Assembly: GCA_003560165.1 (NCBI GenBank)
Contig: PWJC01000028.1
Location: forward strand, 1 to 47,293
Origin: Bacteroidales bacterium
Lineage (GTDB): Bacteria; Bacteroidota; Bacteroidia; Bacteroidales; UBA7960
Direction: 5' to 3'
Length of the DNA: 47,293 bases
Below the pieces are notes generated by a model. That model was not told the DNA's origin, did no database searches, and was given only the letters and a program-made list of their open reading frames with translations. This document shows, piece after piece, positions 25,042 through 35,077 of the stretch; positions within the stretch are counted from its first letter, which is position 1; each line of letters begins with the position of its first letter. The position numbers were made by a program, and so were the translations under genes.

Positions 25042-25108
25042 CGTTTTACATCTCTGGTTCTTCTGTTTAGCTGAAAGTAATATCCCAACATTTTGCCAAA
25101 GGCTCGTG

Positions 25109-25141
25109 CAAATATAAAATAAAGACCTCCATCCAACCAAA
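25109..25141 (-). promoter_or_regulatory. Candidate promoter of the HD-domain gene
   Basis: On the minus strand TTTG (25141-25138) and TATATTTG (25116-25109) are 21 bases apart, matching the Bacteroidota consensus at both boxes. The start is near 25103, 62 bases before the ATG. Confidence 0.55.
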
Positions 25142-25219
25142 TCGGTCTATAAGTCTTCAAGAAGCGCCAACTCTTTTCTGAATTTTACGGTTTCTCTGAT
25201 TATAAGGATCAAAAGGTTT

Positions 25220-25897
25220 GTGTCCTCTAAAGAAATCTGGGAGCCAGTGACCACAGCTGCAAGGCCGGTTACTGCCATTACCCTGGGAGCAGGGGCCAGG
25301 GATAATACCTATGGGAATTTTGCCATCAGTTTTCCTGAAATGCTAAGTATAGTTGGTGTTGCCGAACCCATTCCCATCAGAAGAGAAAGGTATGCCCGGC
25401 GGCACGAAATTCTTCCCGGGCATGTTTTCACCACCTGGGAGCATGTATTTGAAAGGTCCAAATTTGCCGATGCCATCATTATATCAACCCCCATGGAAAA
25501 TGATCAGCCCGACCATTATGTATGTGCCATGACCTTCGATGTCGGTATTACGGCCAGTTTCAACATGGAGGCCTTCACCTCATACCATGGCCGCCGAATA
25601 CACATTATGGGATCAATGAAAGACATCAGAGGCGATATGCAGGAGTTCATAATGACAGATTTCATGACCCGCGAAAGCACTACGTTTGACAACACTGCCG
25701 GTGAAAATGATCCATTTGGTGCGTCCGGTCATGGTGGAGGAGACTGGCGGTTAATGTATGACTGGGTAAAAGCAGTAGCCAAACAGTATCCTTCCATGCT
25801 GACCTCAACCATAGATGCTTCAATCGAAAGCCACCTAATGGGATTTGCAGCCCGGAAGAGCCGACTTGGGGGAACCATTGAAGCCATTCGTATATAA
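25220..25897 (+). pseudogene. Gfo/Idh/MocA-family oxidoreductase with large internal deletion
   Basis: A 225-residue frame whose ends match the two ends of a Gfo/Idh/MocA oxidoreductase (normally ~420 residues) while the middle is missing. The N-terminal Rossmann part is present (ITLGAGARDNTYGNFA, IVGVAEPIPIRRERYA, ADAIIISTP). It then jumps at about 25486-25495 directly to a C-terminal segment (NDQPDHYV, FNMEAFTSYHGRRIHIMGSM, HGGGDWRLMYDW). The EKP catalytic-lysine motif and most of the substrate domain, roughly 200 residues, are lost without breaking the frame. The start (GTG 25220) is also weak. Most likely a decayed gene; a binning or assembly collapse is possible. Confidence 0.75.
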
Positions 25898-25915
25898 TGC
25901 CTTTTAAATGCCTTC

Positions 25916-27016
25916 TCAGGCCTGGGCTTCACTGTCCATTGCCGGATAATCAACATAACCCCTGGGGCCTCCATGATAAAAAGTATCCTTATCAGGCTCA
26001 GTAGGCTCATTCCCTGATTTAAGCCTGTCAACAAGGTCAGGGTTTGAAATAAAAGGTTTTCCAAAAGCCACCATATCTGCATAGCCACTGTCAATCATTT
26101 GCAGGGCACTTACCCGGCTATGACCGCCACATGAGATGAGCCTTCCATCATATATTTCTCTATACAAAGGAAGCACCGTTCTTTCAGGCTCACCAAGACG
26201 TTCGCCTTGTGTCATCATCTCGCTGATGTGCAGATATGCCAACTTATAACTGTTTAATTTATTTACAATGTATCCATAGGTATCTTCAGGTTTGGAGTCG
26301 GCCATTCCAATTTTCACCTGCCTGGGTGAGAGCCTTAACCCAACCTCATCAGCAGGCACATACTGCATGACCTCATCCAGCACCATAAACAAAAACCTTG
26401 AACGATTCTCAAGGCTTCCGCCAAACTCGTCATTCCGTTTATTGGTTCCATCCATGATAAACTGGTCAATGATATAAGAATGGGCACCGTGAACTTCAAC
26501 CCCATCAAAACCCGCCTCCATGGCATTTCTGGCTCCAAGGCCAAAATCTTTGATGGTAGCATGTATTTCGTTGACAGTCATTGACCGGGAAGGCTCATAG
26601 GGCAATCGTCCGCCGGGCGTGAGCACTTCTCCAACAGGTACGACCACCGAAGCCGATAAGGGAGGCTTCCCTTCAGGTTGTAAAAGTCGATGAGACCATG
26701 GCCCCACATGCCATAACTGGAGAAATATCCTGCCCCCCTCTTCATGCACAGCCCTGGTTACTTTTTTCCATGCCTCTGTCTGGACTCTTGAATAGCATCC
26801 GGGCGACCCGGTAAACCCATAACCTTCAGGCGAGACCTGGCTTCCTTCTGCCACAATCAGACCGGCCGAAGATCGCTGACGATAATAGAGTGCCATAAGG
26901 TCATTGGCTTTGAGTTCAGGAGCTGTTGCCCGGCGTCTGGTAAGGGGAGCCATCACGATGCGATTTGTCAGGGTCAGAGGCCCAAGTTTATACGATTCGA
27001 AGATTTTTTGTGTCAT
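25916..27016 (-). CDS. Old Yellow Enzyme family FMN oxidoreductase (alkene reductase)
   Basis: 366-residue NemA/OYE-type flavoprotein reducing activated C=C bonds with NAD(P)H. FMN-barrel signatures are present: LTNRIVMAPLTRRRA, GRIFLQLWHVGPWSH, and the active site EVHGAHSYIIDQFIMDGTNK followed by RNDEFGGSLENRSRF. The C-terminal phosphate-binding part reads SCGGHSR and DMVAFGKPFISNPDLVDRL. The active-site pair is H..H (HGAH) rather than H..N. The start is at MTQKIFESYKLGPL (27014-27016). Substrate unknown. Confidence 0.9.
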   Translation of the reverse strand: MTQKIFESYKLGPLTLTNRIVMAPLTRRRATAPELKANDLMALYYRQRSSAGLIVAEGSQVSPEGYGFTGSPGCYSRVQTEAWKKVTRAVHEEGGRIFLQLWHVGPWSHRLLQPEGKPPLSASVVVPVGEVLTPGGRLPYEPSRSMTVNEIHATIKDFGLGARNAMEAGFDGVEVHGAHSYIIDQFIMDGTNKRNDEFGGSLENRSRFLFMVLDEVMQYVPADEVGLRLSPRQVKIGMADSKPEDTYGYIVNKLNSYKLAYLHISEMMTQGERLGEPERTVLPLYREIYDGRLISCGGHSRVSALQMIDSGYADMVAFGKPFISNPDLVDRLKSGNEPTEPDKDTFYHGGPRGYVDYPAMDSEAQA

Positions 27017-27145
27017 ATTGTCATCATTTTGGAATATTTTCAATGTTTGTTTCGGCTCACAAACCCTTTACTGTAAAAGTAACCAGAATATATTCAATAT
27101 GTGTTTCGACTGGCATTGTCCACATAATTCAATTTAAAATGGCAG

Positions 27146-27179
27146 TTTGTCGATGGCTTAATAATAATAACTACCTTTG
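27146..27179 (+). promoter_or_regulatory. Candidate promoter of the DEAD-box helicase gene
   Basis: TTTG (27146-27149) and TACCTTTG (27172-27179, perfect TAnnTTTG), spacer 22. The start near 27186 implies a 5' UTR of about 130 bases, long for this window; it contains a short inverted repeat (GCGC-CAA-GCGC around 27228-27238). Confidence 0.5.
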
Positions 27180-27316
27180 CACCGGTAATTACGAGTTGGG
27201 TTTTTTCTTTGCCCGTTTTCGAACAAGCGCCAAGCGCTGCGCAGTATAATCTCTCCACCTCATATTTCCGGGATTCAATCTAAACAGGTCACGCACAAGC
27301 GAGACCATTTAATAAT

Positions 27317-28594
27317 ATGTTAACTACCATTATGACGAATTTTGACAGTCTTCAATTAGACTTGCCCCTTTTGCAGGCATTAAAAAGCAAAGGATACACA
27401 GAACCAACCCCTGTCCAGGCACAGGCCATCCCCCTTATTCTTGAAGGCAGGGACATTTTTGGCAGTGCCCGCACAGGCACAGGCAAAACGGCAGCATTTG
27501 CCCTTCCGCTTCTTCAACTCCTGTCCAACAAACAAAAAGTGGCACGCCATCCCAGGGCATTGATCCTGGCCCCTACCCGCGAACTGGCCCAGCAGATCGC
27601 TGACAGTTTCAGAGATTACGGGAAAAACACCCGCATCAGGCACACGGTGATCTACGGCGGGGTTTCACAGCAACCCCAGGTCGATTCACTGCGCAGGGGT
27701 TGCGATGTGGTCATTGCCACACCGGGGCGTTTGCTCGACCTGGTCCAGCAAAAACACCTCAGCCTTCATGCCGCAGAGTACCTGGTACTGGATGAAGCCG
27801 ACAGGATGCTCGACATGGGCTTTATCAACGACATCAGGCGTATCTGTGAGCAGTTGCCTGACCAAAGGCAGTCGATGTTGTTTTCGGCCACCATTCCGCC
27901 AGATGTCAAAAAACTCGCTGCCAGTTTGCTGCAAAACCCGGTTAGCGTAGACATCGAACCGGATTTCACCTACGACACCATCACCCACGAGCAGGTGTAC
28001 TTCATCGACAAGTCGTCGAAGGCCGCCTTGTTGCAGCACCTTGTCAAAGAAGAACGCATTGACCGTTCCCTGGTATTTACCCGCACCCGCAGGGGAGCCG
28101 ACAAACTGGTCAAGGCGCTTGCCAGCAAAGGCATCATGGCCCAGGCGATTCATGGCGACAAGTCTCAGGCACAGCGTCAAAAAGCGCTCAATCAGTTCAA
28201 GAGCTACAAGCTCAGCATGCTGGTGGCCACCGACGTGGCCTCGCGGGGTATCGATGTGCAGGATCTCTCGCATGTGATCAACTTCGACATCCCCGAGCAG
28301 ACAGACACCTACACCCATCGCATTGGCCGGACCGGCCGTGCGGGGCAGAATGGCATCGCCTATTCGTTCTGCAGCCCCGACGAGCGGATGTACCTGAAAG
28401 ACATTCAGAAAGCTACCGGAAAGAGCATCCCCGTGGCAACACATCCGTATGCAGGAGTTCCCGGCATCGAATCGGTAGTTCATAAAAGCCCTGTTGCCAA
28501 CGGGCATGGCAGGAAACAAAAAGCAGCCCCTGTCTGGCACACCCAAAAATCAGGCCGGGCAGGCAGGGTACGACAAGCCAGACAGCCCGCTTAA
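27317..28594 (+). CDS. DEAD-box ATP-dependent RNA helicase (RhlE-like)
   Basis: 425-residue superfamily-2 RNA helicase. Motifs in order: Q-motif (GYTEPTPVQAQAIP), Walker A ARTGTGKTAAF, Ia PTRELA, TPGR, DEAD (VLDEADRMLDMGF), SAT, and in the second RecA domain TDVASRGIDV and HRIGRTGRAG. A short basic tail (GRKQKAAPVWHTQKSGRAGR) may bind RNA, as in RhlE relatives. MTNFDSL at 27332 is an equally good start. Expected roles are ribosome assembly or mRNA turnover, especially in the cold. It has a long 5' UTR and is followed by degenerate heptamer repeats. Confidence 0.93.
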   Translation: MLTTIMTNFDSLQLDLPLLQALKSKGYTEPTPVQAQAIPLILEGRDIFGSARTGTGKTAAFALPLLQLLSNKQKVARHPRALILAPTRELAQQIADSFRDYGKNTRIRHTVIYGGVSQQPQVDSLRRGCDVVIATPGRLLDLVQQKHLSLHAAEYLVLDEADRMLDMGFINDIRRICEQLPDQRQSMLFSATIPPDVKKLAASLLQNPVSVDIEPDFTYDTITHEQVYFIDKSSKAALLQHLVKEERIDRSLVFTRTRRGADKLVKALASKGIMAQAIHGDKSQAQRQKALNQFKSYKLSMLVATDVASRGIDVQDLSHVINFDIPEQTDTYTHRIGRTGRAGQNGIAYSFCSPDERMYLKDIQKATGKSIPVATHPYAGVPGIESVVHKSPVANGHGRKQKAAPVWHTQKSGRAGRVRQARQPA

Positions 28595-28646
28595 CCGGGA
28601 GTCTGGCATAAAGCCGGGGCGGTCATATTTTTTCCCGGTGGGGTCG

Positions 28647-28695
28647 AAGACAAAAGACGGCAGACAGAAGGTAGCGGGTAGAAGGCAGAAGATAG
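28647..28695 (+). repeat. Degenerate heptamer tandem array (GA-rich strand)
   Basis: Seven consecutive 7-base units such as AAGACGG, CAGACAG, AAGGTAG, CGGGTAG, AAGGCAG and AAGATAG. The reverse complement gives units CTGCCTT, CTACCTT, CCGTCTT, the same family as the array between hisA and hisF at 45275-45351. It lies between the helicase gene and the asnA leader. Confidence 0.8.
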
Positions 28696-28777
28696 AAAAA
28701 GAAAAAATCCTTCCTCCGTCTCTTCCGTTATCTTCACTGGCTTGCTCCACTACCCCCAAGCAGCCGATAAAATATAA

Positions 28778-28808
28778 TTTGCCTGTTTGCAAAAAAGACG
28801 TATTTTTG
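28778..28808 (+). promoter_or_regulatory. Promoter of the asnA leader/asnA transcript
   Basis: TTTG (28778-28781), 19-base spacer, TATTTTTG (28801-28808): a perfect Bacteroidota-type promoter. The start is expected near 28814, about 20 bases before the leader-peptide ATG at 28835. Confidence 0.72.
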
Positions 28809-28834
28809 AAGCCGGCAAGCAAAAACAGCCACCC

Positions 28835-28891
28835 ATGAACGCGACAGTGTATTTCTTCAGCAACAACAATAATAACAATTCCCCTCCCTAA
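28835..28891 (+). CDS. Asparagine leader peptide of the asnA attenuator
   Basis: An 18-residue ORF, MNATVYFFSNNNNNNSPP, with six consecutive Asn codons (28862-28879; AAC and AAT mixed) and seven Asn in total. It lies between a strong promoter and an intrinsic terminator placed just before asnA. Its only likely role is to let the translating ribosome report charged tRNA-Asn: stalling at the Asn run would leave the antiterminator segment at 28894-28901 free, while a ribosome reaching the UAA (28889-28891) would cover it. Mixed Asn codons argue against a simple DNA repeat. Confidence 0.88.
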   Translation: MNATVYFFSNNNNNNSPP

Positions 28892-28959
28892 ACACAGGCG
28901 GTTGCATTGTTGTGTACATAACTATACCGGAGCCCGCCTGTTTGGCGGGCTTTTTTTTT
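28863..28959 (+). promoter_or_regulatory. asnA attenuator: competing RNA structures
   Basis: Three alternative pairings are visible. Terminator: GCCCGCC (28932-28938) with GGCGGGC (28944-28950), then nine T. Antiterminator: ACAGGCGG (28894-28901) with CCGCCTGT (28934-28941), 8 bp, which would destroy the terminator. Early stem: ACAACAAT within the Asn codons (28863-28870) with ATTGTTGT (28906-28913), which cannot coexist with the antiterminator except as a pseudoknot. This is the layout of classical ribosome-mediated attenuation. Confidence 0.82.
28932..28959 (+). terminator. Attenuator terminator before asnA
   Basis: A 7-bp all-GC stem with TGTTT loop followed by nine T residues, ending 19 bases before the asnA ATG. 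Confidence 0.93.
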
Positions 28960-28978
28960 CACCCAAAGCCCTTACCCC

Positions 28979-29989
28979 ATGGCAGAAACAACAGGTGTAC
29001 TGAAAACCGAAAAGGCCATTGCCTTTGTCAAGTACAGTTTCGAAAAAGCATTATCCCGGAGGCTGAAGCTGTTCAGGATCTCATCGCCCATTGCCGTAAT
29101 GGAAAATACCGGCCTCAACGATGAACTGAACGGCGTCGAACGGCCGGTGAGTTTCAATACAAAATGGGGCAACGGCAGTCTGGCGGTCATCGTTCATTCA
29201 CTGGCGAAATGGAAGCGGCTGCGCCTGAAAGAAATCGGTGTCAAACCAGGCAGGGGCCTGCTGACAGATATGCGGGCCCTCAGGCCGGAAGAGGATTATT
29301 CACCCATCCACTCGATCTACGTAGACCAGTGGGACTGGGAAAAACGCATCCATCCCAAATACCGGACAATCTCCTATTTAAGGAATGTTGTCCATAATAT
29401 ATACGGGGCATTGAAAGAGACCGAACATCGCCTTTGTCTCGAATTTCCGGAGATCACCCCCCTGTTGCCAAAAAGCCTCCGGTTTATCCATGCCGAAGAA
29501 CTGCTGCAAACATACCCGGATCTCACCCCCAAACAAAGGGAAACGGCCATCGCCAAAAAATACGGGGCAGTTTTCATCAACGGGATCGGAGCGGTGTTGT
29601 CGAGCGGCGAAGCCCACGATGGCCGGGCACCCGATTACGACGACTGGTCTACAGTGAACGAAGAAGGGAGTACCGGACTGAACGGCGATCTGATACTCTG
29701 GAGTCCGGTATTGAATAACGCCATAGAAATATCCTCCATGGGGATACGGGTCGACCCGGCGGCCCTGCAGCGGCAGCTGCACATCCGCGGCTGCATCGAA
29801 AAATCCGCCTACCCCTTTCACCGCATGTTGCTTCAGGGCAAGCTTCCGCAGAGTATCGGAGGCGGCATCGGTCAGTCCAGGTTGTGCATGTTCATGTTGC
29901 GCAAAACCCATATCGGAGAGGTGCAAGCCAGCATCTGGCCATCCGGCGAAAGGGAGCGTCTGGCATCGATGGGGGTCCATCTGCTTTGA
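28979..29989 (+). CDS. asnA: Aspartate-ammonia ligase (asparagine synthetase A)
   Basis: 336-residue AsnA making asparagine from aspartate, ammonia and ATP. It resembles class II aminoacyl-tRNA synthetases: the N-terminal FVKYSFEKALSRRLKLFRISSPIAV, the SLAKWKRLRL segment, LRPEEDYSPIHSIYVDQWDWEK, and the C-terminal GGGIGQSRLCMFMLRKTHIGEVQ motif-3-like loop with the arginine. The length is normal. The gene stands alone behind a leader peptide with six Asn codons and a terminator, so expression is probably tied to Asn-tRNA charging. It is convergent with the S9 peptidase gene. Confidence 0.96.
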   Translation: MAETTGVLKTEKAIAFVKYSFEKALSRRLKLFRISSPIAVMENTGLNDELNGVERPVSFNTKWGNGSLAVIVHSLAKWKRLRLKEIGVKPGRGLLTDMRALRPEEDYSPIHSIYVDQWDWEKRIHPKYRTISYLRNVVHNIYGALKETEHRLCLEFPEITPLLPKSLRFIHAEELLQTYPDLTPKQRETAIAKKYGAVFINGIGAVLSSGEAHDGRAPDYDDWSTVNEEGSTGLNGDLILWSPVLNNAIEISSMGIRVDPAALQRQLHIRGCIEKSAYPFHRMLLQGKLPQSIGGGIGQSRLCMFMLRKTHIGEVQASIWPSGERERLASMGVHLL

Positions 29990-30014
29990 TGCCAGCGCCC
30001 TTACTTCCCTCCGG

Positions 30015-32762
<2,748 letters not shown>

Positions 32763-32896
32763 TGTTCAGGAAGTTTTTTATGAAACCCATTTGCTGCCGG
32801 GAAGGCAGATTGCCCATAAAAGTACAGTTTTTTCAGCATTTTTCGAGCAGAGAATACATGCAGAACATGTCCATGCTTTATTTTTTTTCGTATTTG

Positions 32897-32928
32897 TTTG
32901 TCCGTATTAAAATATATCCTTAACATTG
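32897..32928 (+). promoter_or_regulatory. Promoter of the aromatic operon
   Basis: TTTG (32897-32900), 20-base spacer, TAACATTG (32921-32928; 7 of 8 to TAnnTTTG). The start near 32934 is about 15 bases before the leader-peptide ATG at 32949. Confidence 0.6.
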
Positions 32929-32948
32929 TATCGACAAAAAGACATATC

Positions 32949-33011
32949 ATGCTGTTTTCGCGTGCAACCACCACTTATTATTATCTTTCTTTCCGCCGGG
33001 GGGATTGGTAG
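32949..33011 (+). CDS. Tyrosine/phenylalanine leader peptide of the aromatic operon
   Basis: A 20-residue ORF, MLFSRATTTYYYLSFRRGDW, with three consecutive Tyr codons (32976-32984), two Phe codons and a final Trp codon before the TAG at 33009-33011. It sits between a promoter and a terminator immediately before tyrA. The Tyr run is placed so that a stalled ribosome would leave the candidate antiterminator at 33000-33009 free, while one finishing the peptide would cover it. Tyr is therefore the likely main signal. Confidence 0.8.
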   Translation: MLFSRATTTYYYLSFRRGDW

Positions 33012-33077
33012 TGGCATGTGCCGTAAAAAGCAAACAGATTCATAAACCAGGCCCCGCAATTGCGGGGTTTTTTTTTT
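33000..33077 (+). promoter_or_regulatory. Aromatic-operon attenuator: terminator and antiterminator
   Basis: Terminator: CCCCGC (33052-33057) with GCGGGG (33062-33067) around AATT, followed by ten T (33068-33077). Candidate antiterminator: GGGGATTGGT (33000-33009) with ACCAGGCCCC (33046-33055), nine of ten positions paired including one G-U, which would sequester the 5' arm of the terminator. The tyrA start codon follows the T-run directly (ATG at 33078 or 33084), so the terminator also occupies the ribosome-binding region. Confidence 0.75.
33052..33077 (+). terminator. Attenuator terminator before tyrA
   Basis: A perfect 16-base palindrome (33052-33067) giving a 6-bp GC stem plus an AATT loop, followed by ten T residues. 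Confidence 0.92.
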
Positions 33078-33083
33078 ATGTGT

Positions 33084-33935
33084 ATGAGAAAAATTGTTTG
33101 CATAGCAGGACTGGGCCTTGTCGGGGGGTCCATGGCCATCGATCTCAGGAAGCGGGGATTTGCCAGCCACATTATCGGGGTTGAAGAGAACCCTGTACAT
33201 CAACGGCGCAGCCAGGAACTTGGTTTGGTGGATGAGTTCGCAAGCCTCGAAACAGCAGTCCGGTCAGCCGATCTTGTTATCCTGGCCACCCCGGTGGACG
33301 TAGTCGGGCAATTACTCCCTGCCGTTTTGGATCTGACATTGGGAAAACCCACTGTGGTTACCGATACCGGATCAACCAAGTCCTGCATCATTGATCTGAT
33401 TAAAGATCATCCGAACAGGCCTCAATTTGTGGCGGGCCACCCCATGGCGGGCACCGAGTACTCCGGTCCTGACGCTGCCAGCGGGGGATTGTTCGATCAG
33501 AAATGCGCCATAATATGCGATCCGCACGACAGTAATCCGGAGGCAGTGGCCATGGTTGAAGAAATGTACCACGTACTTCAGATGCCGGTTATCCGGATGG
33601 AGGCCTCTCAGCACGATGTGAGCGCCGCCTATGTTTCCCATATTTCACATATCGTTTCATTTGCCCTCTCCCTTTGTGTACAGGAAAAGGAAAAAAATGA
33701 AAAAAGGATCATGAGCCTGGCCGGCGGCGGCTTTGCCAGTACCGTCAGGCTGGCTGCCAGCAAATCTTCAACCTGGGCTCCCATTTTCCTTGAAAATGCA
33801 ACACCTGTGCTTGAAGCCCTTGATGCATTCATGGGGTATTTGCAGCAATTCAGGAACCAGATAGCCCTGGATGACCGCGAAAAAATCAGCCAATTAATCC
33901 AACAGGCAAACCATATGCAAAAAATCATCAATTAA
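33084..33935 (+). CDS. tyrA: Prephenate dehydrogenase
   Basis: 283-residue TyrA converting prephenate to 4-hydroxyphenylpyruvate, the tyrosine branch. The NAD-binding GLGLVGGSMAIDLRKRG lies at the N-terminus, followed by LVILATPVD, TDTGSTKSCI, and the catalytic region FVAGHPMAGTEYSGPDAA with the conserved His. The helical dimerisation part contains SHISHIVSFAL. Starts at 33078 and 33084 are both possible; 33084 fits the usual position of the Rossmann motif. It is the first gene behind the Tyr/Phe leader and lies 17 bases before the DAHP synthase gene. Confidence 0.93.
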   Translation: MRKIVCIAGLGLVGGSMAIDLRKRGFASHIIGVEENPVHQRRSQELGLVDEFASLETAVRSADLVILATPVDVVGQLLPAVLDLTLGKPTVVTDTGSTKSCIIDLIKDHPNRPQFVAGHPMAGTEYSGPDAASGGLFDQKCAIICDPHDSNPEAVAMVEEMYHVLQMPVIRMEASQHDVSAAYVSHISHIVSFALSLCVQEKEKNEKRIMSLAGGGFASTVRLAASKSSTWAPIFLENATPVLEALDAFMGYLQQFRNQIALDDREKISQLIQQANHMQKIIN

Positions 33936-33952
33936 CCCAAATACAGTTCCCT

Positions 33953-35068
33953 ATGAGGAATCTCCAAAACAAATCATCCGCTATGGCAAAGGGCAGGTCT
34001 TCGAGGCCACTGCTCATTGCCGGCCCCTGCAGTGCTGAGTCACCAAGGCAACTTCTTGAAACAGCCACAGCCCTGGCTGCCACAGGGAAGGTAGATTATT
34101 TCAGGGCAGGGGTCTGGAAGCCACGTACCTCGCCGGGTTCTTTCGAAGGCATGGGATCAAAAGCTCTGGGTTGGCTGAAAGAGATCAGACAAGCCACAGG
34201 TCTGGCCATCTGTACCGAAGTGGCCAGCGTTAAGCATGTGGAAGAAGCCCTGCTGCACGATCTGGACATGATCTGGATTGGAGCCAGGACGGTGAGCAAC
34301 CCCTTTCTCGTGCAGGAACTTGCAGAGACATTGAAAGGGACAACCATCGGCGTAATGGTCAAAAACCCCATGGCTCCCGATCTTGATTTGTGGGCAGGGA
34401 GTATCGAACGCTTCCGTCAGGCAGGCGTTGGACAGGTAAGCGCCATTCACAGAGGCTTTTTTTACTGGACAAAGTCCTTGTTCAGAAACCACCCCTGGTG
34501 GCATATCCCCTCCGGACTAAAGAAAAGGATGCCCGACCTGCCTGTTATCTGCGATCCGAGCCATATTGCCGGCAACAGCAAAATGGTGCCCCTGATCGCC
34601 CGCAGGGGCCTGGAACTGGGGATGGACGGGCTGATGATCGAAGTGCATCCCGAACCCGCCAGGGCCCTGAGCGATGCCAGACAACAGCTCAGTCCGGGAG
34701 CCTTCGCCAGCCTGATCCTGCAATTGTTTGGCGGCCAGGAGGGGGAAGCCACGCACTACGACGGCATGCTTGAAGAACTAAGGGCAGAGGTGGATGTGAT
34801 CGACCAGGTCCTTGTATGGGCACTCTCGAACAGGATGAAGCTGGCGGGGGAAATTGCCGGAGTCAAGGCACATACCCATACCGGTATCCTGCAGACCAAT
34901 CGCTGGGAGCAGGTCATCGAAGGGGTTATGGCCAAATCGCGGGAGTCGGGCCTGCGCCCCGATTTTATACGAAACCTTTTCGACCAGATTCATCGCGAAT
35001 CCCTGTCGATCCAGAAAGGCTCCCCCGAAAACAAAAAACCGGGAATTTGTCATACATTTGCCATATAG
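33953..35068 (+). CDS. Bifunctional 3-deoxy-7-phosphoheptulonate synthase / chorismate mutase
   Basis: 371 residues with two domains. About residues 15-265 are a DAHP synthase, the first step of the shikimate pathway: LIAGPCSAES, WKPRTSPGSFEG, IGARTVSNPF, HRGF, CDPSHIAG, MIEVHPEPARALSDARQQ. About residues 275-365 are an AroQ-type chorismate mutase helix bundle (LEELRAEVDVIDQVLVWALSNR, EIAGVKAH). This fusion couples entry into the pathway with the branch to Phe/Tyr. The ATG at 33983 is an alternative start. Confidence 0.93.
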   Translation: MRNLQNKSSAMAKGRSSRPLLIAGPCSAESPRQLLETATALAATGKVDYFRAGVWKPRTSPGSFEGMGSKALGWLKEIRQATGLAICTEVASVKHVEEALLHDLDMIWIGARTVSNPFLVQELAETLKGTTIGVMVKNPMAPDLDLWAGSIERFRQAGVGQVSAIHRGFFYWTKSLFRNHPWWHIPSGLKKRMPDLPVICDPSHIAGNSKMVPLIARRGLELGMDGLMIEVHPEPARALSDARQQLSPGAFASLILQLFGGQEGEATHYDGMLEELRAEVDVIDQVLVWALSNRMKLAGEIAGVKAHTHTGILQTNRWEQVIEGVMAKSRESGLRPDFIRNLFDQIHRESLSIQKGSPENKKPGICHTFAI

Positions 35069-35077
35069 CCAAGCCAT

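Noticed and set aside
25141-25915. Transposon insertion explaining the broken oxidoreductase
   Set aside because: No transposase fragment, terminal inverted repeat or target duplication is visible at the junction; it looks like a simple deletion.
28835-28891. Asn-rich leader ORF as chance low-complexity sequence
   Set aside because: It has mixed AAC/AAT codons, an ATG and stop of the right size, a perfect promoter before it and a terminator/antiterminator pair after it, all directly upstream of the asparagine synthetase gene.
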